From contig OX031065.1 of NCBI GenBank assembly GCA_943736015.1, positions 43,882,992 through 43,946,991 of the forward strand: DNA of 64,000 nt. Direction: 5' to 3'. The position numbers and the translations under genes were made by a program. The notes under the pieces were generated by a model, which was not told the DNA's origin, ran no database searches, and saw nothing but the letters and a program-made list of their open reading frames with translations. The DNA is from Tridacna crocea. Lineage: Eukaryota > Mollusca > Bivalvia > Cardiida > Cardiidae. Positions 44,560 through 54,992 of this stretch are shown piece after piece (within the stretch, counting starts at the first letter, position 1; every line of letters begins with the position of its first letter).

Positions 44560-45261
44560 CAGCAAATATAGCCGGAAAAGGAGAATTTGTTCATTTGGAG
44601 TGATTTCACCTTTTGGCACAAGTACTCTCTAAGTGGAAACAATTGTAATTCCACTGCTTAAAATTTCCTACTTTTGTTTGCTTGTTTGGTGTGTAGTGCC
44701 ATGTCATCAGCATTTTACAAGGACAGCCTCACAGATCCATTATTTTCTCTTTACTAGTATTACCCCAAGAAAAAGCATCTTGTTTCAGTGCACCAATACT
44801 ATTGAAATATTTGAAAGAAATACCTAGGTGCACTTTTGATTCACTATCAATGACAAAAATACATGTGCAGGACGATGCACACAAACATTGTGGTATATCA
44901 TTAAGGCTTCTCCATGTTGTAAGAATCTGCAGATTACAAATCTGAAAGCGGTACAAATGAATGGAAAGTCTTTAACAGAGTAAAACACATATGGAGAAAA
45001 GTAGTTGAAAATGTTGAAAATGGCATTAAACAAAATTCAATCAATCAATCAATCAATTGATTCATCAATCCATCCATCCATCCATCTGTCCATCCATCAA
45101 TCAATCAATCCCTATTTGCGCAACAGTTACACATAAGCCATGCTTTAATTTTCTCATCTATCAATATGTCAAAATGTCATTCATTACGTCTGATATAATT
45201 CTATTTTTCTCTTGAAAGGTATTCAACTAAACAGAATTAACAACTTCCTTTTGTGGGTAAA
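44560..45261. other. MITE remnant plus unassigned sequence with (ATCA)n
   Basis: 44560-44645 is an eroded type c-like hairpin (GGAAAAGGAGAATTTG..GATTTCACCTTTTGGC). 45036-45111 is an impure CAAT/CATC microsatellite. The rest is unassigned. Confidence 0.5.
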
Positions 45262-45475
45262 GTTTTACTCTTAGAGTGCGCAATAAACCTATCAGATATT
45301 TACATCCTAGAAATACAGTTCAAATAGGGGCAATTGCATGGTTGCCTTTGTCTACTATATTTCATAAATGTGGACAGTGTAGTTCAAGATCAGACTACAC
45401 ATTTTGTTCAGCCTGATCTTGATCTACATTGGCCCCAAAGGCAGCTATCACCATAAAAGACACTGTAGGGGTTAA
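45262..45475. mobile_element. Second TTAA family (GATCAAGATC type)
   Basis: Left TTTTACTCTTAGAGTGCG, right CTGTAGGGGTTAA. Arms GTAGTTCAAGATCAGACTAC and CAGCCTGATCTTGATCTAC. Confidence 0.8.
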
Positions 45476-45564
45476 TAATGTCATTTGCCGACACTCTCCC
45501 AGACCAATTTACCCGTAATTACTGTGACAAGCAGAGCCTCAATACACCACAGAAAGATGTGGCT

Positions 45565-45795
45565 ATTTGTAGTCTTTACCAAAGGAGAAAAAAATTCAAC
45601 TGGTCTGAATTGAGAGTATTTGCAGGCAACAATTTTAAGTGGGCTCAAATGAATGAATTTGTCTTTCATAGGGAAGAAAACATCGTGGGAAAAGGAGAAA
45701 ATGCTGGTTACCAGCATTTTTGTCCTTTTCCCACATTGTTTCTTTAAGAGGCTTCTTTTTATGCTTTTTTACTACTTGGAACTAGATGTTGTTAA
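45565..45795. mobile_element. TTAA hairpin MITE type a
   Basis: Left TAGTCTTTACCAAAGGAG, palindrome GAAAATGCTGGTTACCAGC, right end decayed but with TTAA shared with the next copy. Confidence 0.7.
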
Positions 45796-45953
45796 CTCTT
45801 TACCATACAATCCCTACTTTTAACGGCCCTGAGAAAGAAGCCGAAAGAAAACACAGTGGGAAATGGAGAAAATGCTGGTAACCACTATTTTGTCCTTTTC
45901 CTACAATATTTTCTACCTTATCAGTCACAAATCATCATATAAACAAGATTTAA
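45792..45953. mobile_element. TTAA hairpin MITE type a, right arm truncated, chained
   Basis: TTAACTCTTTACCATACAAT, stem decayed (CAGTGGGAAATGGAG). Ends at TTAA 45950-45953, the start of the next copy. Confidence 0.75.
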
Positions 45954-46232
45954 CCCATTACCACATAATCCCTACTTTTGACGCTCCTGAGAAAGAAGCC
46001 TCTGGAAAACATTGGGGGAAAAGGAGAAAATGCTGGTAACCAGCATTTTCTCCTTTTCCCACATTGTTTTCTACCCTTCACAAAACAAAATTCAAATTTT
46101 CAGTCACCTCTATTTTGTTGTCTTCAAATGCTTTCAATTTGGACCAGTCTAAAATATTGTCATTTGGTAATGGGTTTGCTTTATAATGAATTTGGTTTAG
46201 TCTGAAAACTTGTCATTTGGTACAGAGTTAAC
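45950..46232. mobile_element. TTAA hairpin MITE type a with doubled right end
   Basis: TTAACCCATTACCACATAAT to TTTGGTAATGGGTT, followed by a second right-arm tail (GTTTAGTCTGAAAACTTGTC..GGTACAGAGTTAA). Confidence 0.8.
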
Positions 46233-46399
46233 CAAAAGTCAGAAATTCATGAAAAGAAGCATTGTTTCATAGCACAGACACTGCTCAAAGAGTTGCCCTA
46301 ATGTTGAATGTAGGGCACAAATCTCTGCCCAGAAAATACATATAAGTTGTTATACAATGCCAATGTAACCCTAAGGAAAGAATCTCAATATAGCAAGGT

Positions 46400-46614
46400 A
46401 ATTCATTTACCTCCCCAACACCCAATTCTGAGTTCTACTGCCTCTGAGACATACAGCATTTGAAAACATTGTGGGAAAAAGAGAAAATGCTGGTAACCAT
46501 AATGTTTCCTACCTATTCAGAAACAAATTCCATCATTTGAGCAATATTTCAAATTGTTGCCTACCACTGCCTTTAATGTGGACCTGCCTAAAATGTTTTT
46601 TGGAACAGGGTTAA
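46400..46614. mobile_element. TTAA hairpin MITE type a, half stem deleted
   Basis: GAAAACATTGTGGGAAAAAG..GCTGGTAACC joins directly to ATAATGTTTCCTACC. Right end TTGGAACAGGGTTAA. Confidence 0.7.
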
Positions 46615-46615
46615 T

Positions 46616-46968
46616 TATTATACTGCAAAGAAATTTCTCGTAATCTGACTGGTTAACATGCCGGGAACATATATCATGTTCCCTGGCAAAAACCACGAAA
46701 AACCAGTTTCCCTTTTGGGTGCCCTGTAAACATCACTACACATGCAACACAACATCCAAAATGGCGGCATCGATTGATCACAAGACTGCAAATTTATGCA
46801 CCAAGATGCATGTTTTAGTGATGTCAGTTTCCAGTGATGTCAGTTTTCACTGAATTTGGGCACACAGAAGGGAATTTCTACTTTGTCAGCATACTTGATG
46901 CGTGAAATTACGAAACAAGAAAATTTTGCTTAGCACGCTTTAGAAGGGTAAAACTTTGCAGTATAATA
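46616..46968. mobile_element. TIR element K, copy 1
   Basis: TIRs TATTATACTGCAAAG and CTTTGCAGTATAATA. The interior includes the CATCCAAAATGGCGGCATCG region. A second copy is at 62245, and both are followed by hairpin L. Confidence 0.8.
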
Positions 46969-46977
46969 AATTTGTTG

Positions 46978-47114
46978 TACGGTCAGGTGGCAGGGGACTT
47001 GGAAACTTGTTCAGGGCTGTGGTGAATCATGTCGCCACCTCGCCTTCGGCTCGGGGCGACATGATTAACCACAGCCATGAACAAGTTTCCAAGTCCCCTG
47101 CCACCTGACTGTAC
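46978..47114. repeat. Hairpin L, ~60-bp near-perfect arms
   Basis: Left arm TACGGTCAGGTGGCAGGGGA..GAATCATGTCGCC. Right arm GGCGACATGATTAACC..CCCCTGCCACCTGACTGTAC. The loop is only about 14 bp. Confidence 0.9.
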
Positions 47115-47422
47115 AGCCAATACTGTGTCACTCAACAGGCCTCAAAATCACATGCCTATATGAGACATAATGGAACTTGAGGTACTTTCACAGGAAAATC
47201 ATTTTGATCAATGGTATAATCTTCCATTTAATACCCTCATTCTTCAAAAATTATTGTAATTTGAAAAAGTCATTTGCATTGACTATAATAAATGTATTGC
47301 ATGTACAATGATTTGAGACCCAGTTTACTAACATTAATAGATCTATGTAACTTCTCAAATCCTGAGCTGATGGAGCATCTCAGACCTAAGCAAAATAAAT
47401 AGACTTGACTGAGTTAACAGAC
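47115..47422. other. Unassigned intron sequence
   Basis: Nothing recognised. Confidence 0.4.
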
Positions 47423-47650
47423 TTAACCCTTTCCCAAACGATAAATTTTGGACCCTTCCAGACCAAATGAGTTTGCAGACAACAACTTTAGATATGGAGA
47501 AAATGGCAGAAAGTTCTCAAAAAGTGTAGAAAACACTGTTAGAAAAGGAAGAATTGCTCGTTACGAGCAATTTCTCCTTTTCCAACAGTGTTTTCAAAAG
47601 ACTTTTACTGCAGACACGTAAAAACCAGGGCTTGCTTGGGAAAGGGTCAA
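47423..47650. mobile_element. TTAA hairpin MITE type b, reverse orientation
   Basis: TTAACCCTTTCCCAAACGAT to GCTTGGGAAAGGGTCAA. Perfect tip GAATTGCTCGTTACGAGC. Confidence 0.88.
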
Positions 47651-47711
47651 GTCCCTAATTTTGCTGTATGAGCCTGCAACATCATGTCAACACAGGGTTT
47701 TAGAATGTTAC

Positions 47712-47940
47712 TTAACTCATTACCGAACGAAAAAATTTTAGGTTCGTCCAAGTTGAGAGCATTTGCAGACGACAAAATAAAAGTGACTGAAAATTTGAAA
47801 TCTGTTTTGTACATGGTAGAAAATGTTGTTGGAAAAGGAGAAAATGCTGGTTACCAGCATTTTCTCCTTTTCTCACAATATTTTCCTAAGGCTTCTTTCT
47901 CAGGGTCATAAAAGGATGGGATTGTGTGGTAATGGGTTAA
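47712..47940. mobile_element. TTAA hairpin MITE type a
   Basis: TTAACTCATTACCGAACGAA to GTGTGGTAATGGGTTAA. Confidence 0.9.
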
Positions 47941-48019
47941 GTATGTTAATGTTAAAGACTTGCATTAACCTAAGTTTTTCGAGGAACCATAACACTGAGA
48001 GCAGACTCTGTAAAGACTA

Positions 48020-48215
48020 GACCAATTTTAAACCATTTGCAAAAGACATATCAAATCTGGTTCAATTAACTACATTTGTCCTAAAAGATTAGAAAACATT
48101 ATGGGAAAAGGAGAAAATGCTGGTTACCAGCATTGTCTCCTATTCCACCATGTTTTCACAAGTTTTATTCCTCCAGGGTCAATATAATTTTTGATTTTTG
48201 AGGTAAAGTAACACA
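48020..48215. mobile_element. Eroded TTAA hairpin MITE type a
   Basis: GAGAAAATGCTGGTTACCAG tip intact. Both outer ends are unrecognisable. Confidence 0.6.
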
Positions 48216-48242
48216 GGGTGGTTATAAAGTGAAGGGCTATAA

Positions 48243-48471
48243 TTAACTCATTACCAAACGACAAAATTTTAGACTGGTCCAAATTGAAAGCATTTGCAGA
48301 CAACAAAATAAAAGTGACTGAAAATTTGAAATTTGTTTTCTGAAGGGTAGAAAACATTGTGGAAAAAGGAGAAAATGCTGGTTACCAGCATTTTCTCCTT
48401 TTCCCACAATGTTTTCTAAAGGCTTCTTTCTCAGGGGCATCAAAAGTAGGGATTGTGCGGCAAGTGGTTAA
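48243..48471. mobile_element. TTAA hairpin MITE type a
   Basis: TTAACTCATTACCAAACGAC to GTGCGGCAAGTGGTTAA. A fragment of another right end lies at 48548-48614. Confidence 0.88.
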
Positions 48472-48754
48472 TGTGAATGACATTGAAGTCATGAGTACCA
48501 TTTGACATGAACTCAAATGGTTTTCATATTTTTCTTAAGTTTTACCAATTTTGGATTTTTGGAGTAAAGAGTCTCAGGATCGTTACAATTTTGGATTGTG
48601 GGGTTGACAGGTTAAATGTATTTGACAGTAAAGTAATGAGTGCCATTTGACATGAACTCAAACTGTTCATGTCATCAAGACTCCCCTGGAAATGTCACAA
48701 CTTCTTCCCCAATATTTTACAGTTCCAAGATAAATAAATGTGGACATTTCACAC

Positions 48755-48988
48755 CACTTATTCCTCTACTACAAAATCCCCCGTTTTAAATGTCCCTTCA
48801 GTAGGAGGCTTTTGAAATCATTGGGGAAAAAAGATGAAATGCTGGTTACCAGCATTTTCTCCTTTTCCGACAATGTTTTCTACACTATGAAAGACAGAAA
48901 TCATCATTGAGCTACTTTAAGTTTGTCATCTGCAAATCTGTTCAGTTATGTCAAAACCAAATTTTTGTTGTTTGTTAAAGATTTTTCA
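48755..48988. mobile_element. Eroded TTAA hairpin MITE type a
   Basis: Left TTATTCCTCTACTACAAAAT, tip GAAATGCTGGTTACCAGC, right GTTGTTTGTTAAAG. Confidence 0.7.
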
Positions 48989-49010
48989 AACTCTATGAGA
49001 GCTAATTAAA

Positions 49011-49240
49011 CATAACTATTTCCCAAACAAGCCCTGGTTTTTACGTGTCTGCAGTACAAGTCTGTAGAAAACAGTGTGGGAAAAGGAGAAATTGCTCGTA
49101 ACAAGCAATTTCTCCTTTTCTCATACTGTTTTCTAGCCTATCAGAAAACTTTCTGCCATACTCATCAAATTCAAAATTGTCATTGGCAAACACTTTGAGA
49201 TTGGGACAGTCTAAAATTTGTCATTTGGGAAACGGTCAAT
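49011..49240. mobile_element. TTAA hairpin MITE type b
   Basis: ATAACTATTTCCCAAACAAG to CATTTGGGAAACGGTCAA. Arms GGAGAAATTGCTCGTAAC and AAGCAATTTCTCC. Confidence 0.82.
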
Positions 49241-49638
49241 TGACAATTTCAGTCTAGAATTAAGACCTAAATTCTTTTGCAGATTCAATGTTGCTTTTGT
49301 CTGGAATGTAGCAGCAAAGCAGACTATGTAGATAAAAGATCAACCAGCATGTTCTGCAAAGTTTGATCTTGATCTACATTGACTTATAAAACAACTTTAA
49401 CCCTTTACCCCATAATGCATTTCTATGGTATCTCTAATTGACCCTAAATAATAGCAAGGATGAAGCTGTTTTTTATATGTATATGATACCTTTTTATAGC
49501 ATAGAAAACACTGTGGCAAAAGGTGAAATTGCTCGTGACGAGCAATTTCACCATTTGCCAGTGTTTTCCAACGGCAATGCATAGAAATGAGTATCTATGG
49601 AGTAGAGGGTTTAATTGTGGAAGGTGCTTCAGGGGTTA
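49240..49638. mobile_element. Second TTAA family copy split by a type c MITE
   Basis: Arms GTAGATAAAAGATCAACCAG and TTTGATCTTGATCTAC. The tail TTGTGGAAGGTGCTTC..GGGGTTAA resumes after the nested element. Confidence 0.75.
49397..49614. mobile_element. TTAA hairpin MITE type c, nested
   Basis: TTAACCCTTTACCCCATAAT to TATGGAGTAGAGGGTTTAA. Stem GGCAAAAGGTGAAATTGCTC is perfect apart from CACCATTTGCC. TTAA on both sides. Confidence 0.88.
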
Positions 49639-49754
49639 AACACACTTTGATAAAGAATAATGTCAAAATTGACTTGGTTCTTAGTTTGTTTGTAAAACTG
49701 TTGAAACAAAATAAAGTCTGGTCTTGATCTGTACTGTTTGCAACAGGTCCTTAA

Positions 49755-49825
49755 GGTTGTGGACCCGTAATAGTTCTAGTGCAGCATGGCATAAAATTTC
49801 TTGACATTTGTAAAAGACAGATAAG
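49755..49825. mobile_element. Third TTAA family (H), truncated copy
   Basis: GGTTGTGGACCCGTAATAG start after TTAA, as at 51228. The rest of the element is missing. The 25 bp before the TTAA (GATCTGTACTGTTTGCAAC) match the flank at 51195. Confidence 0.75.
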
Positions 49826-49899
49826 TCACATTACAGCAGTCAGTGCAACTATGCATGTATTTCCTGGCTTCCTCCCACATATACTAATATAATATTCTT

Positions 49900-50194
49900 T
49901 TAACCCATTATCACACAATCCCTACTTTTGATGACCCTGAGAAAGAAGCCTTTAGAAAACATTGTGGGAAACGGAGAAAATGCTGGTTACCAGCATTTTC
50001 TCCCTTTCCCACAATATTTTCTACCCTTCACAAAACAAATTTCAAATTTTCAGTTACCAGCATTTTCTCCTTTTCCCGCAATATTTTTACCCTTCACAAA
50101 ACAAATTTGAAATTTTCAGTCACTTTTATTTTATCGTCTGCAAATGCTTTCAAATTGGACAAACCTAAAATATTGTCGTTAGGTAAAGTGTTAA
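49900..50194. mobile_element. TTAA hairpin MITE type a with 63-bp internal duplication
   Basis: TTAACCCATTATCACACAAT to GTTAGGTAAAGTGTTAA. The second hairpin arm plus AACAAATTTCAAATTTTCAG occurs twice in tandem. Confidence 0.9.
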
Positions 50195-50568
50195 GAAACA
50201 GAGTTCTTTTCCCACATACATCAGGGGTGAGAGGCGAAAAATCCCCATGTAAGAAAATATGTCTCATCTGGGTATCAGGCCCAAACCACATGGTCACCAG
50301 TCAGATAAACTAGCCAGTGAGTTACATGGCCAGGCAGGTTGACATGGCCAACATATTGTAGAATGGTTATATACCATAATAGTTCTGGCTCCATAGTTTG
50401 CCTGAGCTTTGGCAAAAAGTTGTTGGCAATACAATGCCAAGCAACAACCAATGAGGATCAAGTTACCAGTCCTGCCTATGCACAAGTATTTACCTAGGAT
50501 TGAACCAAACCAGACTGGCCAACTTGATGATCTCTCTGAATACACTTATGCCAACACAACTCCCCAAG
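50195..50568. other. Unassigned intron sequence
   Basis: No exon of the A2M-like gene fits. No repeat recognised. Confidence 0.4.
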
Positions 50569-50796
50569 TTAACCCTTTACCAAACAGTCCCTGTTTTTTA
50601 CAACCCTGAGATAGAAGCCTTTTGAAAACATTGTGGAAAAAGAAGAAAATGCTGTTAACCAGCATTTTCTTCTTTTCCACAATGTTTTCTACCCGGCTTG
50701 AAACAAATTTCAAATTTTGACTTACATTTATTTTGTCGTCTGCATGGGCTTACAAATTGGACCAGTCTAAAATTTCACTGTTTGGTAAAGGGTTAA
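50569..50796. mobile_element. TTAA hairpin MITE type a
   Basis: TTAACCCTTTACCAAACAGT to CTGTTTGGTAAAGGGTTAA. The arms show paired changes (AAGAAGAAAATGCTG and CAGCATTTTCTTCTT). Confidence 0.9.
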
Positions 50797-50989
50797 ATCA
50801 TAGGCCTTTAAAGTGCTATTTGCTTATCACAGAAGGCTAAAATTTTCCCTGATCGAACATTGAACACTTACGGCACATTGATGCCTTGCCTGTATAGCAC
50901 AGAATGTACTCTAATTTTCACAAACACCATTTCTATAAATAGCACATTGGCAACTAACTTCATATTGAATATAGTAAGACAAGGTGTGA

Positions 50990-51158
50990 TTGGTTGGTTA
51001 TTTGCGTTTATTTATCATCGCTACAGGTCTATATGTCTCGTCCGAAAGACTATAAGAAAATTTAGTTGGCCAGCCGGGGATTCGAACCCACAACCTGTAG
51101 TGACCCGAAACATTACGTTCACGAGTCCTACGCTCTACCTACTGAGCTATATCGGCTG
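50990..51158 (-). mobile_element. tRNA-derived SINE with 16-bp target duplication
   Basis: On the minus strand the head has an A box (TAGCTCAGTAGGTAGAGC) and B box (GGTTCGAATCC), enclosed by CCAGCCG and CGGCTGG. A ~75-bp unrelated tail follows, ending ACCAACCAA. GTAAGACAAGGTGTGA flanks both sides (50974-50989 and 51159-51174). Mispaired T stem and no 7-bp acceptor stem argue against a working tRNA gene. Confidence 0.88.
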
Positions 51159-51227
51159 GTAAGACAAGGTGTGAAACAATTATAAAGTCTGATATCTTGA
51201 TCTGTACTGTTTGCAACACGTCCTTAA

Positions 51228-51590
51228 GGTAGTGTACCTGTAATACTTCTCGTGCAGCATGGCATAAAATTTCTTGACATTTGTAAAAGACAGATTTATA
51301 CAGGTATAATACTTTTGCACAGTTTTAACCGACCAGAAATTCCTCTGATGTCTATCTTGAAATTATTTCTTAATACTTTTGTTAGTTTCCACAAAAGGGA
51401 GGTAATTATTATCTCCGTCTGTTATGAGAATATAGTGGTTTTAGATTTATAAATGATAATTCTAAGGAGGAAAAAAAAGGAAAAAGTGGCTTGGTTAAAG
51501 TTGTACAACAATACTCATTTTTAATCATAGCAAATTTTGTAGGATAATATTATAGTGGTAATAGCTGTTTTCTATTACGGGTCCACGACC
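51228..51590. mobile_element. Third TTAA family (H), full copy
   Basis: Begins GGTAGTGTACCTGTAATAC, ends TATTACGGGTCCACGACC, 363 bp, with TTAA on both sides. Confidence 0.9.
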
Positions 51591-51647
51591 TTAAGTCGCA
51601 CTTAGCAGCGTAAGGGTTCACAGCAACAAAGTAAGACCGGTACTTAC

Positions 51648-51690
51648 CATACTTTTCAACTGTAAAGTATAATTCTTTCTTGGGGACCTC
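51648..51690 (-). CDS. A2M/TEP-like exon (end of MG2)
   Basis: Microexon of 43 nt, phase 0 in and phase 1 out. Acceptor CATATTTTATAG|GAGGTC, donor AAGTATG|GTAAGTACC. It encodes EVPKKELYFTVEKY plus the first base of Glu, completed by the exon at 25704. The joined YELPKFE is the canonical family link, which is strong support for both splice sites. A TTAA MITE starts 23 bp beyond the acceptor. Confidence 0.9.
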
Positions 51691-51713
51691 CTATAAAATA
51701 TGAAGAAAATAAG

Positions 51714-51944
51714 TTTAACCCATTACCACACAATCCCGACTTTTGATGACCCTGGGATAGAAGCCTTCTGAAAACATTGTGGGAAAAGAAGAAAATGCTG
51801 GTAACCAGCATTTTCTCCTTTTCCCGCAATGTTTTCTACCTTTCCAAAATCAGAATTCAATTTTTGATTCAAATTTATTTTGTTGTCTGCAAAATGCTTT
51901 CATTTTGGACTAGTCCAACGTTTTGTCATTTGGTAAAGAGTTAA
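51714..51944. mobile_element. TTAA hairpin MITE type a near exon 51648-51690
   Basis: TTAACCCATTACCACACAAT to CATTTGGTAAAGAGTTAA. Confidence 0.9.
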
Positions 51945-51963
51945 CCCTTGACCTATCAATCCC

Positions 51964-52192
51964 TTAACCCCTTATCAAACAACAGAATTCTAGACTGGTC
52001 CAAATTGAAAGCACTTGCAGACGACACAATAAACACAACTGAACAACTGAAATTTGTTTCCAGCAGGTTGGAAAACATTGTTGGAAAAGGAAAAAATGCT
52101 GGTTACCAGCATTTTCTCCTTTTCCCACAATGTTTTCAAAAGGCTTCTATCTAAAGGTCGTAAAAACCATGGATTGTTTGGTAAAGGGTTAA
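51964..52192. mobile_element. TTAA hairpin MITE type a
   Basis: TTAACCCCTTATCAAACAAC to GTTTGGTAAAGGGTTAA. An 80-bp left-arm fragment of another copy follows (52189-52270), sharing the TTAA. Confidence 0.88.
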
Positions 52193-52272
52193 CTCATTAC
52201 CAAACGAAAATGCGCAACCTTCATTTTATATGCCTCAAAAAAAAAATTTCCATCTAAATTTCCTTGTTAATT

Positions 52273-52457
52273 TTAACCCTTTACCAAACAATCCCTGGTT
52301 CTTACAATCCTGAGATAGAAGCCTTTTGAAAAAATTGTGAGAAAAGGAGAAAATGCTGGTGACCAGCATTTTGTCCTTTTCCCACAATGTTTCCTACCCT
52401 GCTGACAGTTTTTGAGTTGTATTTTATTTGTTGTCTACAAATGCCTTCAAATTGGTT
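52273..52457. mobile_element. TTAA hairpin MITE type a, right end lost
   Basis: TTAACCCTTTACCAAACAAT through GGTGACC-centred palindrome to CTTCAAATTGGTTGAG. A further arm fragment (CCAAATTGAAAGCATTTGC) lies at 52545-52625. Confidence 0.75.
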
Positions 52458-52849
52458 GAGTGAATGCTTATAGGGAGTACTTCAACAAAATGAAGCCAAT
52501 GAAATTTTCTGCATCATTGGAGCTGTAAGCATAATAATAACATATTAAATCTTCACCAAACAAGAAAATTTTGGGAATAATCAAAAATCCAAATTGAAAG
52601 CATTTGCAGATGACAAAATAGATGAGAGTCGTGGAAATCTCGAAATCAGGCTCGATCCACCATGGTAAGATACACATACTGATAGTAACCTTGGCTCGAT
52701 AAAACTCTAAGTTTACCTGCACCTAAAATATGATACTGATACCCTTGTACTGTTCAGGTAACCCTCTTTGCACTGCAATTTGTTAACATGATCAATGGTG
52801 AGAAATACCATCCTCAGAACCCAAACACAGAATTGAGAGATATGAAGCA

Positions 52850-53030
52850 GACACTAAGTACACAGACTAAAGGAATAATGGACAGACAGACAAAAAGAAT
52901 AATGAGAGACAGACAAGCAGGCAGACCTATGGACAGAAAGATGGGCAGACTGGCAGACAGACACATGAAGGTACAGACAAACAGATGGAAAAACAGACAG
53001 ATGAAGACGATTCCTATAGTCTCTCTCTGC
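52850..53030. repeat. Impure GACA-rich simple repeat
   Basis: Many GACAGACA blocks interspersed with GGCAGAC and GATGG, similar to the low-complexity tracts found before HINE-like 3' ends. Confidence 0.85.
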
Positions 53031-53159
53031 TTTCGCCAACAGTTCTGGACAGGAGTATTTTCCCCTAGAGCACCATGTAAACTAAAGAGACACTTTCAGT
53101 CCCATAGTATTAAGAGCCAAGTTCTTACATATGTTGAGTCAGTTTTGTCCAAAATGATC

Positions 53160-53262
53160 AAAGTGAACAGTACAGATCAAGGATCAGACTGCATGTTTTG
53201 TGCAGTCTGATCTTGATCTGCACTGGCTGCAAGGACAACTGTAGTCATGACGGGCACTTTAA
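53160..53262. mobile_element. Second TTAA family fragment (GATCAAGATC type)
   Basis: Arms AGATCAAGGATCAGACTGCA and TGCAGTCTGATCTTGATCT. Ends at the TTAA where the next MITE starts. Confidence 0.78.
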
Positions 53263-53488
53263 CTCTTTACCACACGAGAAAATTTCAGACTGCTTCAAAT
53301 TGAAAACATTTAGCGATGACAAAATAAAGGCAACTGAAAAATTGAAATTTGTACTGGGAATGGATAGAAAACATGGTGGGAAAAGGAGAAAATGCTGGTT
53401 ACCAGCATTTTCTCCTTTTCCTATAGTGTTTTCAAAAGGCTTCTTTCTCAGGGGCGTCAAAAGTAGGGACTGTGTGGTAATGGATTAA
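53259..53488. mobile_element. TTAA hairpin MITE type a
   Basis: TTAACTCTTTACCACACGAG to GTGTGGTAATGGATTAA. It lies 42 bp from the exon at 53531. Confidence 0.9.
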
Positions 53489-53530
53489 GGGTTAAAAAGC
53501 CTATTTCAGACAAATGAACTGTATACAAAC

Positions 53531-53619
53531 CCCAACCACGAACATAGTGATCTTATATTCTCCGAGAGGTGCTTCGTCTATCAGGGTAAAGCTGCTGTCA
53601 ATTATACCTCTCTCTTGAT
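53531..53619 (-). CDS. A2M/TEP-like exon (MG2)
   Basis: Internal exon of 89 nt, phase 1 in (completes Asp) and phase 0 out. Acceptor CTATTTTTTCAG|ATCAAG. Donor GTTGGG|GTTTGTATAC is weak after the GT. It encodes (D)QERGIIDSSFTLIDEAPLGE and YKITMFVVG. The pattern G-x-x-x-x-F-x-L-x-D-E-x-x-L-G-x-Y/W-K-I is typical of MG2 in A2M-family proteins. Confidence 0.9.
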
Positions 53620-53972
53620 CTGAAAAAATAGATACATGTAGATACAAAGCTCATCTTAACCTTGTAATGAAAACTCAAATGAATTCAGATTTTCAAACAA
53701 ACCGATCTGTTTGTTAGTATTGAAGTTTAAGGCTGTATTAACAGAGGCAGTCAGTGTACGGTGCTCATACGTTTTCTGGCTTTCTCCCACCAGTACTGAC
53801 ACAACTCTCTTTTCAAATCACCGACCACTTTCTCACATGCATACGATGTGAGAGACATTAAAAATTGCCGCAAAGAAAGTTTGTCTCAACTCGGTTTGGA
53901 ACTCCTGCTGTATTGTTATGCAGATGACTTCAGATCACATTTTAAAACATTAGGTGACAGGAGAAATCACTA
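53620..53972. other. Unassigned intron sequence
   Basis: 53740-53800 (GTCAGTGTACGGTGCTCATA, TTCTGGCTTTCTCCCACC) resembles 49830-49880, a low-copy repeat of unknown type. Confidence 0.45.
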
Positions 53973-54190
53973 TTAACTCTTTACCAAACGACAAAATTGT
54001 CCAAATTGCATTAGCAGAGTACAAAATGGATGTGGCTCAAAAAATTGAAATCGGTTTTGGGAAGGGTAGAAAATATTGTGGGAAAAGGAGAAAATGCTGG
54101 TTACCAGCATTTTCTCCTTTTCCCGCAATGTTTTCAAAAGGCTTCTTTCTCTGGGGTGTGAAAAGTCGGGATTGTGTGGTAAAGAGTTAA
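53973..54190. mobile_element. TTAA hairpin MITE type a
   Basis: TTAACTCTTTACCAAACGAC to GTGTGGTAAAGAGTTAA. Confidence 0.9.
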
Positions 54191-54535
54191 CATACTATAT
54201 TCTCCTTTTGCAACTATGTTTTCAAATGTATTTATGTATCAATTCAAAAAGCTTGTTAACTACCAAACAGAATATCTATTTAAAAGACCATTTCAGACTT
54301 ATTCACTGCAAATTCAGTGTCCTCCAACAAGTAGCTAGATGAGATGCTCTTCTGGTATCACAAAGGAGATAACTACAAAACTTACATTCAAGTATTTGCC
54401 AAGTTATCTACCTTCAGCCTCATGTAAATGTTAATCATAAACTTAAGACATGTACTAGCATGGTTTGTGGGGACTTGAAGGAGAGAAGAAAAGAAAGAGA
54501 GAGCAGGTACACGTACTGAAGAATACTGTGCATAC

Positions 54536-54763
54536 AAACCCTTTACCAAACAACAAAATTTCAGACTGGTCCAATTGGAAAGCACTTGCAGACGTCAAAT
54601 AAAACGTAACTCAAAAATTGACATTTGTTTCCAGCAGGGTAGGAATCATTGTGAGAAAAGGACAAAACGCTGGTTACCAGCATTTTCTCCTTTTCCAATA
54701 ATGTTTTCTAAAGGCTTCTTTCTCAGGATCATAAAAACCACGGATTGTTTGGTAAAGGGTTAA
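54536..54763. mobile_element. TTAA hairpin MITE type a
   Basis: Left AAACCCTTTACCAAACAAC, right GTTTGGTAAAGGGTTAA. Paired arms carry independent decay. 54191-54535 to its left is unassigned. Confidence 0.85.
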
Positions 54764-54992
54764 ATGACTGATTCTGGCCTGTCAATCACTCTTTTGTTTT
54801 TCTTCCTCACTTTTCAGAGGTCTCCCATATTTTTTAAGCCAATCATTTTTTCATATTTTTCAGCTGGCGATTTGTTTATCAAGATCTCTTTCCTTATTCA
54901 ATTTAATTTACTTGTATTTTCATATTACATTTATGTCATATAGAAACAGTGTTAAGACAGACCATGTAGTGCAGGACTTATTCTTTCCTTAC

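Noticed and set aside
51060-51158. Functional tRNA gene
   Set aside because: A and B boxes are present but the acceptor and T stems do not pair properly, the anticodon arm is unclear, and a 16-bp target duplication and tail mark it as a SINE.
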